A DNA stretch of 64,000 bases from Pseudomonadota bacterium (GCA_029776255.1 JAKOTN010000134.1:1-64000); one strand, 5' to 3'; positions 9,679 to 19,650 are shown, numbered from the stretch's first letter. The notes: generated from the sequence alone by a model not told the origin. Numbers and translations: made by a program.

Positions 9679-11004
9679 TTGGCAACTAACACAAGCATCG
9701 TTAGCAAAAACGGTAAATTTGGCGATTTAAAGCGTCGTTTGTGGTTTTTGCTAGGCGCTCTTGTGGTATACCGCATTGGGTCTCACATTCCTGTCCCCGG
9801 GATTGATGCACAGGTACTAAGCGAGTTGTTCAATAAACAACAAGGCGGCATCTTGGGCATGTTCAACATGTTTTCTGGTGGTGCCTTGTCTCGGTTTACC
9901 ATTTTTGCTCTTGGCATTATGCCGTATATTTCTGCGTCGATTATCATGCAATTGATGAGTCACGCTAGTCCGCAGCTGGAGGCTTTAAAAAAGGAAGGTG
10001 AGGCTGGGCGCCGCAAGATTACCCAGTACACCCGTTACGGAACGGTATGTCTTGCGCTGTTTCAGGGAGTAGGGATTGCCATAGCTGTTGAATCGCAGCC
10101 GGGTCTTGTGCTCGAGCCAGGGCTGCTTTTTCGGTTTGTGACCGTTACCACGCTGGTGACGGGAACGATGTTTTTAATGTGGCTTGGTGAACAAGTTACC
10201 GAGCGTGGTTTAGGTAACGGCATCTCAATTATTATTTTTGCTGGTATTGCCGCCGGGCTACCAAATGCGATTGGCGGTCTTTTGGAACTTGTTCGTACTG
10301 GTGCCATGCACCCATTGACTGCTATTGTTATCAGCGTATTGGTTGTTCTGGTTACTGCATTCGTGGTTTTTGTGGAGCGTGGGCAGCGAAAAATTTTGGT
10401 TAATTATGCCAAGCGGCAAGTAGGTAACAAGATTTATGGCGGGCAAAGTTCTCATTTGCCGCTGAAACTGAATATGGCGGGAGTCATTCCACCGATTTTT
10501 GCCTCATCCATCATTTTGTTTCCTGCGACGATAGCTGGTTGGTTTGGAGCGAACGATTCGGTTAGATGGCTGAAAGATATCGCCGGAGTTCTGTCGCCAG
10601 GGCAACCAATATATGTCATGCTGTACGCGGCAGCCATTATATTTTTCTGTTTTTTTTATACTGCGTTGGTTTTTAATTCGCGTGAAACAGCGGATAACTT
10701 GAAAAGAAGTGGTGCATTTGTTCCTGGTATCCGGCCTGGAGAACAAACGGCACGTTACATTGATAAGATTTTAATGCGGCTGACGCTAGTTGGCGCCGCT
10801 TACATTACCATCGTGTGCCTGCTGCCGGAATTTCTTATCCTGAAATGGAATGTGCCATTCTATTTTGGGGGCACGTCGCTGTTGATCATTGTGGTGGTCA
10901 CTATGGACTTTATGACCCAAGTACAGGCGTATGCCATGTCCCACCAATACGAAAGCCTTCTGAAGAAAGCAAACTTCAAAGGCTCTGGATTACCGGCGAA
11001 ATAA
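9679..11004 (+). CDS. secY: Preprotein translocase subunit SecY
   Basis: 441 residues with about ten hydrophobic membrane helices. SecY is the channel of the SecYEG translocon in the inner membrane. The start is TTG at 9679, about 8 bases after gagg. Conserved features are the VPGID region after the first helix, the plug-region [20 protein letters not shown] and the cytosolic loop [19 protein letters not shown]. It is the last large spc-type gene, as in most bacteria. The visible base composition is markedly A+T-rich compared with the rest of the window. Confidence 0.97.
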   Translation: MATNTSIVSKNGKFGDLKRRLWFLLGALVVYRIGSHIPVPGIDAQVLSELFNKQQGGILGMFNMFSGGALSRFTIFALGIMPYISASIIMQLMSHASPQLEALKKEGEAGRRKITQYTRYGTVCLALFQGVGIAIAVESQPGLVLEPGLLFRFVTVTTLVTGTMFLMWLGEQVTERGLGNGISIIIFAGIAAGLPNAIGGLLELVRTGAMHPLTAIVISVLVVLVTAFVVFVERGQRKILVNYAKRQVGNKIYGGQSSHLPLKLNMAGVIPPIFASSIILFPATIAGWFGANDSVRWLKDIAGVLSPGQPIYVMLYAAAIIFFCFFYTALVFNSRETADNLKRSGAFVPGIRPGEQTARYIDKILMRLTLVGAAYITIVCLLPEFLILKWNVPFYFGGTSLLIIVVVTMDFMTQVQAYAMSHQYESLLKKANFKGSGLPAK

Positions 11005-11009
11005 ATCGA

Positions 11010-11228
11010 ATGGCTAAGGAAGACTTGATTGAAATGCAGGGTGAGGTGATTGAAAACCTTCCCAATGCGACATTCAGGGTAAAGCTCGAGAATGGACATG
11101 TCGTCCTTGGGTTTATTTCGGGAAAGATGCGCATGCATTACATACGCATACTCCCGGGCGACAAGGTAACGGTTCAGTTGACGCCTTACGATCTGAGTCG
11201 TGCGCGAATCGTTTTCCGCGCCAAGTGA
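11010..11228 (+). CDS. infA: Translation initiation factor IF-1
   Basis: 72 residues from the ATG at 11010 ([19 protein letters not shown]), the canonical IF-1 length. IF-1 is an S1-type OB-fold protein that occupies the 30S A site during initiation. Motifs: [20 protein letters not shown] and the ending [15 protein letters not shown]. It lies 5 bases after secY, an arrangement common in betaproteobacteria. The longer open frame upstream is secY in another frame. Confidence 0.97.
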   Translation: MAKEDLIEMQGEVIENLPNATFRVKLENGHVVLGFISGKMRMHYIRILPGDKVTVQLTPYDLSRARIVFRAK

Positions 11229-11295
11229 AGAATCTCTACGCAACATTCCGGCAGGGGGCTGGCTGCGCCTCTTTCCGGGTAATCAGGAGTTGACC

Positions 11296-11409
11296 ATGAA
11301 AGTGCTGGCATCTGTGAAGCGCATCTGCCGCAAGTGCAAAATCATTCGGCGCCACGGCATCGTGCGTGTGATCTGTACGGATCACCGTCACAAGCAGCGT
11401 CAAGGTTGA
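11296..11409 (+). CDS. rpmJ: 50S ribosomal protein L36 (zinc form)
   Basis: 37 residues. It carries a complete zinc ribbon (CRKC ... C ... H), the C-plus form of L36. aggag sits 5-6 bases upstream of the ATG. In E. coli rpmJ closes the spc operon and rpsM opens alpha; the 77-base spacer to rpsM here contains tataac (11451-11456) that could be a weak -10, but no good -35 is visible. Confidence 0.95.
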   Translation: MKVLASVKRICRKCKIIRRHGIVRVICTDHRHKQRQG

Positions 11410-11486
11410 TCGCTACGGCTCACATTTGTGGGTTGTCAGACGATTAAAGCTATAACCGTAAGTTTCGTTTAAATTGGGGTGTATCG

Positions 11487-11849
11487 ATGGCCCGCATCGC
11501 AGGCGTAAACCTACCAAACCATCAGCATGCCGAGATAGCACTCACCGCGATCTATGGCATCGGGCGTCCGCGCGCACAAAAAATTTGTGATGCTGCTGGG
11601 GTTCCACGTTCAACAAAGATGAAAGATCTCTCTGAAGCCGAGTTGGAGCGTTTGCGCGACCAAATCGGAAAGTTCAGTGTTGAGGGCGATCTGCGTCGTG
11701 AAGTGACTATGAGCATCAAGCGCTTGATGGACTTGGGCTGTTATCGCGGTCTTCGTCATCGCAAAGGCCTCCCATCTCGTGGTCAGCGGACTCGGACCAA
11801 CGCGCGTACGCGCAAAGGCCCGCGGAAGCCGATTGCCGGTAAGAAATGA
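11487..11849 (+). CDS. rpsM: 30S ribosomal protein S13
   Basis: 120 residues. S13 forms intersubunit bridges B1a/b in the 30S head. It starts [19 protein letters not shown], contains the [18 protein letters not shown] helix-hairpin-helix and ends with the basic tail [18 protein letters not shown]. First gene of the alpha-operon-like block. Confidence 0.97.
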   Translation: MARIAGVNLPNHQHAEIALTAIYGIGRPRAQKICDAAGVPRSTKMKDLSEAELERLRDQIGKFSVEGDLRREVTMSIKRLMDLGCYRGLRHRKGLPSRGQRTRTNARTRKGPRKPIAGKK

Positions 11850-11868
11850 TAGGAACTAGGACCTGACT

Positions 11869-12264
11869 ATGGCCAAGACCGCTACAAAAGTTAGAAAAAA
11901 AGTAAAAATCAGGAAGAATGTGGCTGAGGGCGTTGCCCATATCCATGCGTCTTTTAATAACACGATTATCACCATTACCGATCGTCAGGGAAACGCTCTT
12001 TCTTGGGCTACTTCGGGTGGAGCAGGGTTTAAGGGTTCTCGTAAAAGTACGCCTTTCGCCGCTCAGGTCGCTGCGGAAGCGGCCGGGCGGGTGGCTGTCG
12101 AATGTGGCGTGAAAAACCTTGAGGTTCGTATCAAGGGTCCCGGACCAGGTCGGGAGTCATCGGTTCGTGCGCTCAACGCGCTCGGTATGAAAATCACCGC
12201 GATTACCGATGTGACTCCGATACCGCACAATGGCTGTCGGCCGCCCAAGCGGCGCCGGATTTAA
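11869..12264 (+). CDS. rpsK: 30S ribosomal protein S11
   Basis: 131 residues. S11 lies on the 30S platform by the mRNA exit. Family motifs: [38 protein letters not shown] and the end [18 protein letters not shown]. The next gene starts 13 bases after its stop. Confidence 0.97.
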   Translation: MAKTATKVRKKVKIRKNVAEGVAHIHASFNNTIITITDRQGNALSWATSGGAGFKGSRKSTPFAAQVAAEAAGRVAVECGVKNLEVRIKGPGPGRESSVRALNALGMKITAITDVTPIPHNGCRPPKRRRI

Positions 12265-12277
12265 GGAGAACGTAAAA

Positions 12278-12907
12278 GTGGCTCGTAATCTCGATCCGAA
12301 ATGCCGTCAGTGCCGCCGCGAAGGCGAGAAGCTGTTTCTAAAAGGCGAAAAGTGTTTTACCGACAAGTGTGCCATCGAGCGCCGCTCGTATGCCCCTGGG
12401 CAACACGGTCAGAAATCCGGTCAGCGTTTGTCGGACTACGGCGTTCATTTGCGTGAAAAACAGAAAATTAGGCGCATTTACGGTGTTTTGGAAGGTCAGT
12501 TCCGCAAGGTTTATAAGGAGGCTGATCGCCGTAAGGGTGTGACCGGCGAAGTGCTGCTCCAATTGCTCGAGTCGCGTTTGGATAGCGTGGTTTATCGAAT
12601 GGGGTTTTCCGCGTCCCGTTCTGAATCCCGACAAGTCGTTCGCCACAACGCCATCCTGGTTAATGGGCAGCGGGTTAACATACCGTCATACCAAGTGCGT
12701 CCAGGGGATGTGGTGGAAGTGTGCGAAAAGGCGAAAGCTCATCTGCGTATCAAGGCGGCTTTGGCCGCAGCGGAGGGGAGAGGTTTTCCGGAATGGGTCG
12801 AAGTGGACGCCAAAGGGGCCAAAGGTACGTACAAGGCACATCCGGAGCGTAGCGAATTGCCGCCGACGATCAACGAAAGTCTCGTCATCGAACTTTACTC
12901 GAAGTAG
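12278..12907 (+). CDS. rpsD: 30S ribosomal protein S4 (four-cysteine form)
   Basis: 209 residues from a GTG at 12278, with aaggag 9-10 bases upstream. S4 nucleates 30S assembly and in E. coli represses the alpha operon. The N-terminus carries CRQC, then EKCFTDKC, a four-cysteine zinc-binding pattern absent from E. coli S4 and many other betaproteobacterial S4s. The S4 RNA-binding domain follows ([13 protein letters not shown], ...[19 protein letters not shown]). The open frame continues upstream into rpsK but is not S4-like there. Confidence 0.96.
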   Translation: MARNLDPKCRQCRREGEKLFLKGEKCFTDKCAIERRSYAPGQHGQKSGQRLSDYGVHLREKQKIRRIYGVLEGQFRKVYKEADRRKGVTGEVLLQLLESRLDSVVYRMGFSASRSESRQVVRHNAILVNGQRVNIPSYQVRPGDVVEVCEKAKAHLRIKAALAAAEGRGFPEWVEVDAKGAKGTYKAHPERSELPPTINESLVIELYSK

Positions 12908-12946
12908 TAGTGGCGCGGCTTGACGGAATCAGGCAGAGGATAGCAC

Positions 12947-13921
12947 ATGCAAAGCAGTGGACTTTTTAAACCGCGTCTCATCGATGTGCAGAGTTTGTCG
13001 CCGGTACATGCTAGGGTGGTCATGGAGCCGTTTGAACGCGGTTATGGACATACCTTGGGCAATGCCTTGCGTCGGATTCTGCTCTCGTCAATGCCCGGAT
13101 ATGCGCCAACCGAGGTCAGCATCGACGGGGTGCTTCATGAGTATTCGACTATCGACGGTGTGCAGGAGGATGTGGTCGATATTCTGCTTAACCTCAAGGG
13201 GGTTGTGTTCAAATTGCACAACCGAGACGAGGTAGTTCTTCATCTTCGCAAGGAAGGTAAGGGCGTCGTAAGGGCGGCGGATATCGAGGTTTCCCACGAT
13301 GTGGAGATCATTAATCCAGAGCATGTGATTGCGCATTTGTCGGCTGGTGGAAAACTGGCCATGGAGTTGAAGGTCGAGAAATCGCGTGGTTACGTCGCCG
13401 GTAATCTGCGGCAGTTAGGCGATAGCGGGAAGAATATTGGAAAATTGATACTTGATGCGTCGTTCAGTCCGGTTAGACGGGTTAGCTACGCGGTAGAGAG
13501 TGCTCGTGTCGAGCAGCGGACGGATCTCGATAAATTGATTATGGATATCGAGACCAATGGTGCAATCGAGCCGGAGGAGGCCATCCGCACGGCGGCCCGC
13601 ATCCTGATGGAGCAACTGGCGGTTTTTGCCGATTTGGCTGGAACGGCGATACCTATCGAGTACCAGAAGACGGTTCAGGTCGATCCCTTGTTATTGCGGC
13701 CGGTTGACGATCTCGAATTGACGGTTCGTTCAGCCAATTGTTTGAAGGCCGAGAATATTTATTACATCGGCGATTTGATTCAGCGTACGGAAAACGAGCT
13801 GCTCAAGACACCAAATCTGGGTCGTAAATCGCTTAATGAAATTAAGGAAGTGCTGGCCGCGCGCGGCTTGACGCTGGGCATGAAACTCGAGAACTGGCCA
13901 CCGGCAGGCCTCGAAAAGTGA
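12947..13921 (+). CDS. rpoA: RNA polymerase subunit alpha
   Basis: 324 residues. The N-terminal domain (to about residue 230) assembles the polymerase, with [20 protein letters not shown] as its signature. The C-terminal domain (from about 250) binds UP elements and activators; the determinant region near [16 protein letters not shown] and the helix-hairpin-helix [18 protein letters not shown] is intact. Located between rpsD and rplQ as in the classical alpha operon. Confidence 0.98.
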   Translation: MQSSGLFKPRLIDVQSLSPVHARVVMEPFERGYGHTLGNALRRILLSSMPGYAPTEVSIDGVLHEYSTIDGVQEDVVDILLNLKGVVFKLHNRDEVVLHLRKEGKGVVRAADIEVSHDVEIINPEHVIAHLSAGGKLAMELKVEKSRGYVAGNLRQLGDSGKNIGKLILDASFSPVRRVSYAVESARVEQRTDLDKLIMDIETNGAIEPEEAIRTAARILMEQLAVFADLAGTAIPIEYQKTVQVDPLLLRPVDDLELTVRSANCLKAENIYYIGDLIQRTENELLKTPNLGRKSLNEIKEVLAARGLTLGMKLENWPPAGLEK

Positions 13922-13951
13922 GCAGCAAGACAAGGACAGGAAGGAATTGAT

Positions 13952-14338
13952 ATGCGTCACCGTTTGGGTCTTCGCAAACTGAATCGTACCAGTGCTCATC
14001 GGCTGGCGATGTTGCGCAACATTACCGTCTCGTTGCTTCGGGAGGAGTTGATCAAGACGACGCTTCCGAAAGCAAAAGAGCTTCGTCGGGTAGTGGAGCC
14101 GATCATTACCCTAGGCAAGAAGCCGAGTTTGGCTAATCGCCGTTTGGCTTTTGATCGGTTACGTGATCGTGACATGGTCGTCAAGGTGTTCGATGAACTT
14201 GGCCCGCGTTATGCGACGCGTAATGGCGGCTATCTGCGCATTTTGAAGTGTGGTTTCCGCGATGGAGACAATGCGCCGATGGCATATGTAGAGCTACTTG
14301 ATCGCCCCGAGGTGGCTGAAGTGGCTCCAGCCACTTAG
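13952..14338 (+). CDS. rplQ: 50S ribosomal protein L17
   Basis: 128 residues. L17 is a 50S protein near the tunnel exit. It starts [20 protein letters not shown] and contains the [25 protein letters not shown] signature. It is the last gene of the alpha block; a strong terminator follows 25 bases downstream. The final residues (EVAEVAPAT) are a short variable tail. Confidence 0.97.
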   Translation: MRHRLGLRKLNRTSAHRLAMLRNITVSLLREELIKTTLPKAKELRRVVEPIITLGKKPSLANRRLAFDRLRDRDMVVKVFDELGPRYATRNGGYLRILKCGFRDGDNAPMAYVELLDRPEVAEVAPAT

Positions 14339-14362
14339 AAATCTGTTGATTTCCGGAAATAA

Positions 14363-14390
14363 AAGCCAGGGACTTCCCCCTGGCTTTTTT
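14363..14390 (+). terminator. Bidirectional intrinsic terminator after rplQ
   Basis: A 9-bp stem (14363-14371 with 14378-14386), a 6-base loop and a T-run ending at 14390. The opposite strand also reads into a T-rich run, so the structure can end both the rplQ transcript and the converging minus-strand ABC transporter gene. Confidence 0.85.
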
Positions 14391-14416
14391 GTTGTCGGTC
14401 TGGTTCTGCGAGGTGG

Positions 14417-16258
14417 TTAAGCGGGAGTCGTTGGTGGTGGCGTTTCGCTAGCGTCGTTTTCAGTCGTGTCTTCGATTTGTTGGAGCGCCCACATTTGGGC
14501 GTATGCGCCGGCGGCTTCCAAGAGCTGTTGATGCGAGCCGCGTTCGACGATTCGGCCGGCATTCATGACCAGGATTTGATCAGCATTGAGAATTGTCGAC
14601 AGTCGATGTGCGATGACCAATGTTGTCCGACCGCGCGCGGCGTTATCGAGGCTGGCCTGTATTGCTTTTTCAGTTTTTGAGTCCAGTGCTGAAGTCGCCT
14701 CGTCGAAAATCAACACAGCCGGCTTTTTGAGCAAGGCGCGTGCGATCGCAACACGTTGTTTTTCTCCGCCGGATAGCTTTAATCCACGTTCGCCGACCAT
14801 CGTTTGATAGCCGTCGGGAAGAAGCGCGATAAAACCGGAAAGCTGAGCGGCATCGGCGGCGGCCAGAACCTCGTCGTGACTGGCCTCGGGCCGACCGTAA
14901 TGAATGTTGTAGTAGATGGTGTCGTTGAAGAGCACCGTGTCCTGGGGAACGATGGCAATCGCCGCACGCAGGCTGGCTTGTGTCAGTTGTCGAAGATCAT
15001 ATCCGTTAACCAAGATCCGCCCTTCGCTGACATCGTAAAACCGGTACAGGAGACGCGCCAATGTCGATTTTCCTGAACCGGATTCGCCAACGACGGCGAC
15101 GGTATGGCCGGCCGGTATGGTGAAAGCTATGCTGTCGAGGATTTGCCGGTTGGTTTCATAACCGAAGTCGACGCTCGCGAAGCGGATTTCAACTGGGCCT
15201 GTGGGTAGCGTGATCGCATCGGCCGCGTCGGCGATTTCGCGGTTAATCGCCAGTAGATTGAATAAACGCTCGATGTCGGTCAGCGATTGACGAATTTCCC
15301 GATACACCACGCCCAGGAAATTCAACGGCATGTACAACTGGATCAGGAAGGCGTTGACCAGCACCAAATCGCCGATGGTCATCCGGCCATCGACGACACC
15401 GTCGGCCGCGTGCCACATCATCGCGGTCACACCCACGGCGATGATCACCTGTTGGCCAAGATTCAACCACGATAACGAGAGTTGACTGCGCGTCGCCGCC
15501 TCCTCCCATTGCAGCAGTTGTGCATCGTACCGGCGTGCTTCGTAAGCTTCGTTATTGAAATATTTGACTGTTTCGTAATTGAGCAGCGCATCCACGGCGC
15601 GCGTGTTGGCGGCCGAATCGCTCTCGTTCACCAGGCGCCGGATGCCAATCCGCCAATCGCTGACTTTGATCGTGAACACCACGTAAGCGATCAGGGAAGC
15701 TAGTGTAATCAAGACGAAAATGCGGTCGTATTTTGCCAGCAGAATCGCGAGCACCAGTCCGATTTCAACCAGGGTTGGCAAGATCGAATACAAGGTAAAG
15801 CTGATCAGCGTCGAAATGGAGCGGGTACCGCGCTCGATATCGCGTGATACCCCTCCCGTTTGTCGTTGCAAATGAAAGCGAAGCGACAATTCGTGCAGAT
15901 GGCGAAATACTTCCAGGGCCAGACGGCGAATGGCTCTTTGCGTGACCCGGGCAAACAGGATTTCGCGGAGTTCGGTGAACAGCGACGCCGAAAAACGCAG
16001 GGCGCCATACAACGAGAGCAGCAACAGGGGCAAGACCAGCGCCTGTCCCGCAACGCCGAGAGTGTCAATCATCTCCTTGAAAATCAGCGGTACCGCGACA
16101 TTGGCGGCTTTGGCGGCGAACAGGCAGGAAAGCGCCAGCAAGACCCGCCATTTGTATTGCCAAAGATAAGGCCCCAGCTTGTTCAAGGTCTTCCAGAGGG
16201 GGGCGTCGGATGTGGGACCCAGTCCGGGGGCTCGAGGTGAGCGGGATGTACTGCGCAT
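14417..16258 (-). CDS. Atm1/HMT-type ABC exporter (membrane and ATPase domains fused)
   Basis: 613 residues. A hydrophobic ABC-exporter membrane domain with about six helices covers residues 35-340, followed by a complete nucleotide-binding domain: Walker A GESGSGKS (391-398), signature LSGGEKQR (from 495), Walker B with catalytic Glu520 and switch His551. The wording of the membrane domain, including YFNNEAYEARRYD near 235, fits the Atm1/heavy-metal-tolerance half-transporters, which export glutathione-linked or iron-sulfur-related compounds as homodimers in the inner membrane. It is transcribed toward rplQ, and its promoter must lie in the region shared with the TetR gene. The substrate cannot be read from sequence. 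An MsbA-like lipid role is less likely. Confidence 0.88.
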   Translation of the reverse strand: MRSTSRSPRAPGLGPTSDAPLWKTLNKLGPYLWQYKWRVLLALSCLFAAKAANVAVPLIFKEMIDTLGVAGQALVLPLLLLSLYGALRFSASLFTELREILFARVTQRAIRRLALEVFRHLHELSLRFHLQRQTGGVSRDIERGTRSISTLISFTLYSILPTLVEIGLVLAILLAKYDRIFVLITLASLIAYVVFTIKVSDWRIGIRRLVNESDSAANTRAVDALLNYETVKYFNNEAYEARRYDAQLLQWEEAATRSQLSLSWLNLGQQVIIAVGVTAMMWHAADGVVDGRMTIGDLVLVNAFLIQLYMPLNFLGVVYREIRQSLTDIERLFNLLAINREIADAADAITLPTGPVEIRFASVDFGYETNRQILDSIAFTIPAGHTVAVVGESGSGKSTLARLLYRFYDVSEGRILVNGYDLRQLTQASLRAAIAIVPQDTVLFNDTIYYNIHYGRPEASHDEVLAAADAAQLSGFIALLPDGYQTMVGERGLKLSGGEKQRVAIARALLKKPAVLIFDEATSALDSKTEKAIQASLDNAARGRTTLVIAHRLSTILNADQILVMNAGRIVERGSHQQLLEAAGAYAQMWALQQIEDTTENDASETPPPTTPA

Positions 16259-16350
16259 CGGCGATGATCAATCTAGTTGGTCGAGGCGCGGAGTATGCCT
16301 TGTTGAGGCGACAAACGCGCGGTCAAGTATTGAGAGAGGTGAAAAATCGC

Positions 16351-16379
16351 TTGCATTCAACTGCTCATCGCTCTACTAT
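16351..16379 (+). promoter_or_regulatory. Putative promoter of the TetR-fadE unit
   Basis: TTGCAT (16351-16356) and TACTAT (16374-16379) with a 17-base spacer. The operator-like palindrome begins at the next base, so a bound repressor would cover the transcription start. The leader to the TetR start is about 70 bases. The promoter call is from consensus match and its geometry relative to the palindrome. Confidence 0.55.
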
Positions 16380-16396
16380 TTAAACGAACGTTTGAA
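16380..16396 (+). promoter_or_regulatory. PsrA-like operator 1 (TetR gene)
   Basis: The 17 bases TTAAACGAACGTTTGAA contain the inverted repeat AAAC-N4-GTTT. Exactly the same 17-mer, on the opposite strand, lies at 24908-24924 in front of the second fad unit. The shape matches the pseudomonad PsrA operator pattern (G/C-AAAC-N2-4-GTTTG/C). It is the likely autoregulatory site of the adjacent TetR-family gene. Confidence 0.7.
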
Positions 16397-16454
16397 CGAT
16401 TTGGTGCGCTGTCTGGCAGCGTTCTCGCGGATAACTTTCGGAGCAAGCGACTCG

Positions 16455-17216
16455 ATGAACGAACAAAAAGCAAATCAAGATACCCGCGAGCGCATTCTCG
16501 ATGTTGCCGAGCGTCTGTTCATGAAACACGGCTATGAAGCGACATCGATGCGTTTGATTACCAGCGCCGCGGAAGTCAATCTGGCGGCGGTCAATTATCA
16601 CTTCGGTTCAAAGGAGGCCTTGCTGTGCGAGGTTTTCAGGCGACGTTTGTCCTGGCTCAACGCCGAGCGGCTACGGGCGCTTGATCTCCTCGAAGCCGAG
16701 GCCGCGGGCGCACCGCTGAAGCCGTCGCTGATTCTCGAAGCGTTCTTCGGGACCTTGTTGCGCATGGGTGAAGACCCGGATCTCGGTGGCATGACTTTCT
16801 TGCGGTTGCTTGGACGTACCTTGACCGAACCGGCCGAGTTCATTCGTACCTTTTTTGCCGGTGAATACGCCGAAGTAATCGAACGTTACAAACAGGCGTT
16901 GTGCCGCGCCTTGCCGGACGTACCCCGAGCCGAAATCGTGTGGCGCCTGCACTTCATGTTGGGCGCCATGTCGTACGCCATCGCCGGAACCGATGTCATT
17001 CAGGTTGTTACCGGTTGTGAAGTCGGCGATTTGGCGGGTGAGGGCGATAGCGCCACGGTTGACGATCGGGTTCTCGCCCGGCGTCTGGCGGAACGTCTGA
17101 TGCCTTTCCTGCTCGGTGGTCTGCGGGCGCCGTTGCCGCATCTCGGCGAGGTGCCACGGGACTTCGCGGAAAATCCCACAACAGCCCGCAAAGATGAAAT
17201 GGCTCTGGCGACGTAA
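16455..17216 (+). CDS. TetR-family fatty-acid regulator, PsrA-like
   Basis: 253 residues from the ATG at 16455. The N-terminal helix-turn-helix is classic TetR: RERILDVAERLFMKHGYEATSM, then AAVNYHFGSKEAL. The larger C-terminal domain would bind an effector, presumably acyl-CoA or a fatty acid. The frame is open far upstream, but that part is the antisense of the ABC gene. It is followed 29 bases later by fadE and preceded by a palindromic operator that also precedes the second fad unit, so it is most likely the autoregulated repressor of this locus. PsrA identity is inferred from context and operator shape; a FadR of TetR type (FadP-like) is the same idea under another name. Confidence 0.8.
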   Translation: MNEQKANQDTRERILDVAERLFMKHGYEATSMRLITSAAEVNLAAVNYHFGSKEALLCEVFRRRLSWLNAERLRALDLLEAEAAGAPLKPSLILEAFFGTLLRMGEDPDLGGMTFLRLLGRTLTEPAEFIRTFFAGEYAEVIERYKQALCRALPDVPRAEIVWRLHFMLGAMSYAIAGTDVIQVVTGCEVGDLAGEGDSATVDDRVLARRLAERLMPFLLGGLRAPLPHLGEVPRDFAENPTTARKDEMALAT

Positions 17217-17245
17217 CACGTAGGATCAATGATAGGAGATCGGTA

Positions 17246-19597
17246 ATGTTCACGATGATCGTCGCCGTCCTGGTCGGGGCGGTGGTAGTGGCTATGGTTG
17301 GGCTGTTTGGTATACGCCCTTTACGACGGAGGCTGGTCAGTGCGCCGATTTTTTCAACCTACAAGCGGATTTTGCCGCAGATGTCGGATACCGAGCGCGA
17401 GGCGCTGGAGGCCGGCACGGTGTGGTGGGATGGCGAACTGTTCCGCGGGAATCCGGACTGGAATACCTTGTTGTCCTATCCGGTGCCCACTTTAACCGCC
17501 GAAGAACAGTCGTTCATGGATAACGAGGTCAATCAGGCGTGCGCTTTGGTCGATGATTGGCAGGTGACCAATGAAACCTACGATCTGTCGCCGGAGGCCT
17601 GGCAATACCTCAAGGACAAAGGCTTTCTCGGGATGATCATCCCAAAGAAATACGGTGGTCTACAGTTCTCGGCCTATGCGCATTCGCAGATCGTCACCAA
17701 ACTGTCGACCCGTAGTTCCGCCTTGTCGGTATCGGTGATGGTGCCGAACTCGCTTGGCCCCGCCGAACTGTTGTTGCACTACGGTACCGAGGCGCAGAAG
17801 AATCACTACTTGCCGCGATTGGCCAAAGGCCTGGAAATTCCCGCTTTTGCGCTGACCAGTCCGTGGGCCGGTTCCGATGCCGCATCGATTCCGGATGTCG
17901 GTATGGTCTGCAAGGGGCTGTGGCAGGGCAAGGAAGTGCTCGGGATGCGCGTCACCTGGGACAAGCGTTACATCACTCTGGGTCCCGTGTGCACCATCCT
18001 GGGGTTGGCTTTTCATCTCTATGACCCGGAAGGGTTGCTGGGGAGCAAAAAACATATCGGTATCACCTGCGCGCTGGTGCCGCGCGACACCCCGGGCGCG
18101 GAAATCGGTCGCCGCCATATCCCGTTGAACGCCATGTTCATGAACGGTCCGACGCGCGGCAAGGATGTCTTCATGCCGCTCGACTACGTGATCGGTGGAC
18201 CGGCAATGGTTGGGCAGGGCTGGCGAATGTTGATGGAGTGTCTGGCGGCCGGCCGTTCGATTTCGCTGCCATCGTCGAACACTGGCATGGCGCAACTGAC
18301 CGCCCGCGGCGTCGGTGCGTATGCGCGCGTTCGCAGCCAGTTCAAGACCGCCATCGGACGCTTCGAAGGCGTCGAGGAGCCGCTGACGCGGATCGGCGCC
18401 TACACTTACATGATGGACGCGGTGCGCAAGATGACCGCCGGCGCCATCGACCTTGGCGAGAAGCCTTCGGTGGTGTCCGCGATCGCCAAATACCACGTGA
18501 CCGAGCGTGCACGCAAAGTGGTCAATGATGGCATGGACATCGTCGGCGGCAAGGGGATTTGCCTTGGTCCGTCGAATTTCCTGGGACGCGCCTACCAACA
18601 ATTGCCGATCGGCATTACCGTCGAAGGCGCCAACATTCTGACCCGCAGCATGATCCTCTTCGGTCAGGGCGCCATCCGCTGCCATCCCTACGTGTTGCGG
18701 GAGATGAAAGCCGCGTTCAATCCCGATGGCGAGCAAGGTTTGCGCGACTTCGACCAGGCGCTGTTCGGCCACCTCGTATTTACCATCCGGCACGGTCTGG
18801 GTGCTTTTCAGAAAGGGGTGACCGGCTCGCATTTTGTATCCGTGCCGACCGCGGTGGCTCCGGAGACACGGCGCTACTATCAGCAGTTGACCCGTTTCTC
18901 GACGGCGTTCGCTTTTCTCGCCGATATCTCGATGTTGGTTCTCGGCGGCGAGTTGAAGCGGCGCGAAAAGCTTTCGGCACGGCTGGGCGACATCCTGTCG
19001 ATGCTCTACCTCTGCTCGGCGACGCTCAAGCGCTATGAATCGGAGGGCCGGCAAGCGGAAGACGCGCCGTTGATGCACTGGGCGGTGTGGGACACCATGT
19101 ATCAGGCGCAGATGGCTTTCGACGGCGTGATCGCCAATTTCCCGGTGCGCTGGATCGGCCGTTGCCTGTATCGCATCGTTTTTCCACTCGGTCACCCTTA
19201 CGATGTCCCGTCCGACCGCATCGGCCATCAGGTGGCGAAGTCGCTGATCGAACCGTCGGCAACACGCGATCGTCTGACAGCGGAAACCTATCTGCCGCCG
19301 GATGACACGGAAGCGGTGGGCGCGCTCGAACTGGCGCTCGAAGCGACGATTGCCGCCGAACCGCTGGAGGCGCGGATTCGCGCCGCCGAAAAGGGTGGCT
19401 TGCTTACCGACAACCCGGATGCCAATGTGCGCGATCTGGCGAACGCCGCCTTCGCCGCCGGCATTCTGACCGCCGCGGAACACGCGGTGCTCAAGCGGCG
19501 TAACGAATTGCGCGACATCGTCATTCGGGTCGATGATTTTCCACACGATCTCGGGCGACCCAGGCCGCAGGCCCTGTGGCATAAAGCCGCCGCGTAA
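17246..19597 (+). CDS. fadE: Acyl-CoA dehydrogenase, FadE type
   Basis: 783 residues, close to the ~815 of E. coli FadE and roughly twice the size of ordinary acyl-CoA dehydrogenases. It catalyses the first, FAD-dependent step of beta-oxidation. An N-terminal hydrophobic segment (about residues 2-25) suggests membrane attachment, as in the FadE family. The dehydrogenase core contains LTSPWAGSDAASIPD and AAGRSISLPSSNTG, and the long FadE-specific C-terminal domain follows. A good aggag site lies upstream of the ATG. It is likely co-transcribed with the TetR gene; a hairpin downstream may dampen readthrough into the thiolase. Confidence 0.93.
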   Translation: MFTMIVAVLVGAVVVAMVGLFGIRPLRRRLVSAPIFSTYKRILPQMSDTEREALEAGTVWWDGELFRGNPDWNTLLSYPVPTLTAEEQSFMDNEVNQACALVDDWQVTNETYDLSPEAWQYLKDKGFLGMIIPKKYGGLQFSAYAHSQIVTKLSTRSSALSVSVMVPNSLGPAELLLHYGTEAQKNHYLPRLAKGLEIPAFALTSPWAGSDAASIPDVGMVCKGLWQGKEVLGMRVTWDKRYITLGPVCTILGLAFHLYDPEGLLGSKKHIGITCALVPRDTPGAEIGRRHIPLNAMFMNGPTRGKDVFMPLDYVIGGPAMVGQGWRMLMECLAAGRSISLPSSNTGMAQLTARGVGAYARVRSQFKTAIGRFEGVEEPLTRIGAYTYMMDAVRKMTAGAIDLGEKPSVVSAIAKYHVTERARKVVNDGMDIVGGKGICLGPSNFLGRAYQQLPIGITVEGANILTRSMILFGQGAIRCHPYVLREMKAAFNPDGEQGLRDFDQALFGHLVFTIRHGLGAFQKGVTGSHFVSVPTAVAPETRRYYQQLTRFSTAFAFLADISMLVLGGELKRREKLSARLGDILSMLYLCSATLKRYESEGRQAEDAPLMHWAVWDTMYQAQMAFDGVIANFPVRWIGRCLYRIVFPLGHPYDVPSDRIGHQVAKSLIEPSATRDRLTAETYLPPDDTEAVGALELALEATIAAEPLEARIRAAEKGGLLTDNPDANVRDLANAAFAAGILTAAEHAVLKRRNELRDIVIRVDDFPHDLGRPRPQALWHKAAA

Positions 19598-19621
19598 CGC
19601 GTTCGCGGAGTCATACCAAGG

Positions 19622-19650
19622 AGGCACGGGACGCCAGTTCCGTGCCTTTT
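19622..19650 (+). terminator. Hairpin with short T-run between fadE and thiolase
   Basis: An 8-bp stem (19622-19629 with 19640-19647), a 10-base loop and four T residues. It sits in the 88-base fadE-thiolase spacer inside what otherwise looks like one operon, so it may be a leaky terminator that lowers expression of the downstream genes, or an mRNA stability hairpin. Confidence 0.5.

Noticed and set aside
17660-19627. 655-codon open frame antisense to fadE
   Set aside because: It mirrors the G/C-rich third positions of fadE, has a His/Arg/Gln-rich composition with no domain, and spans a gene with clear homology on the other strand.
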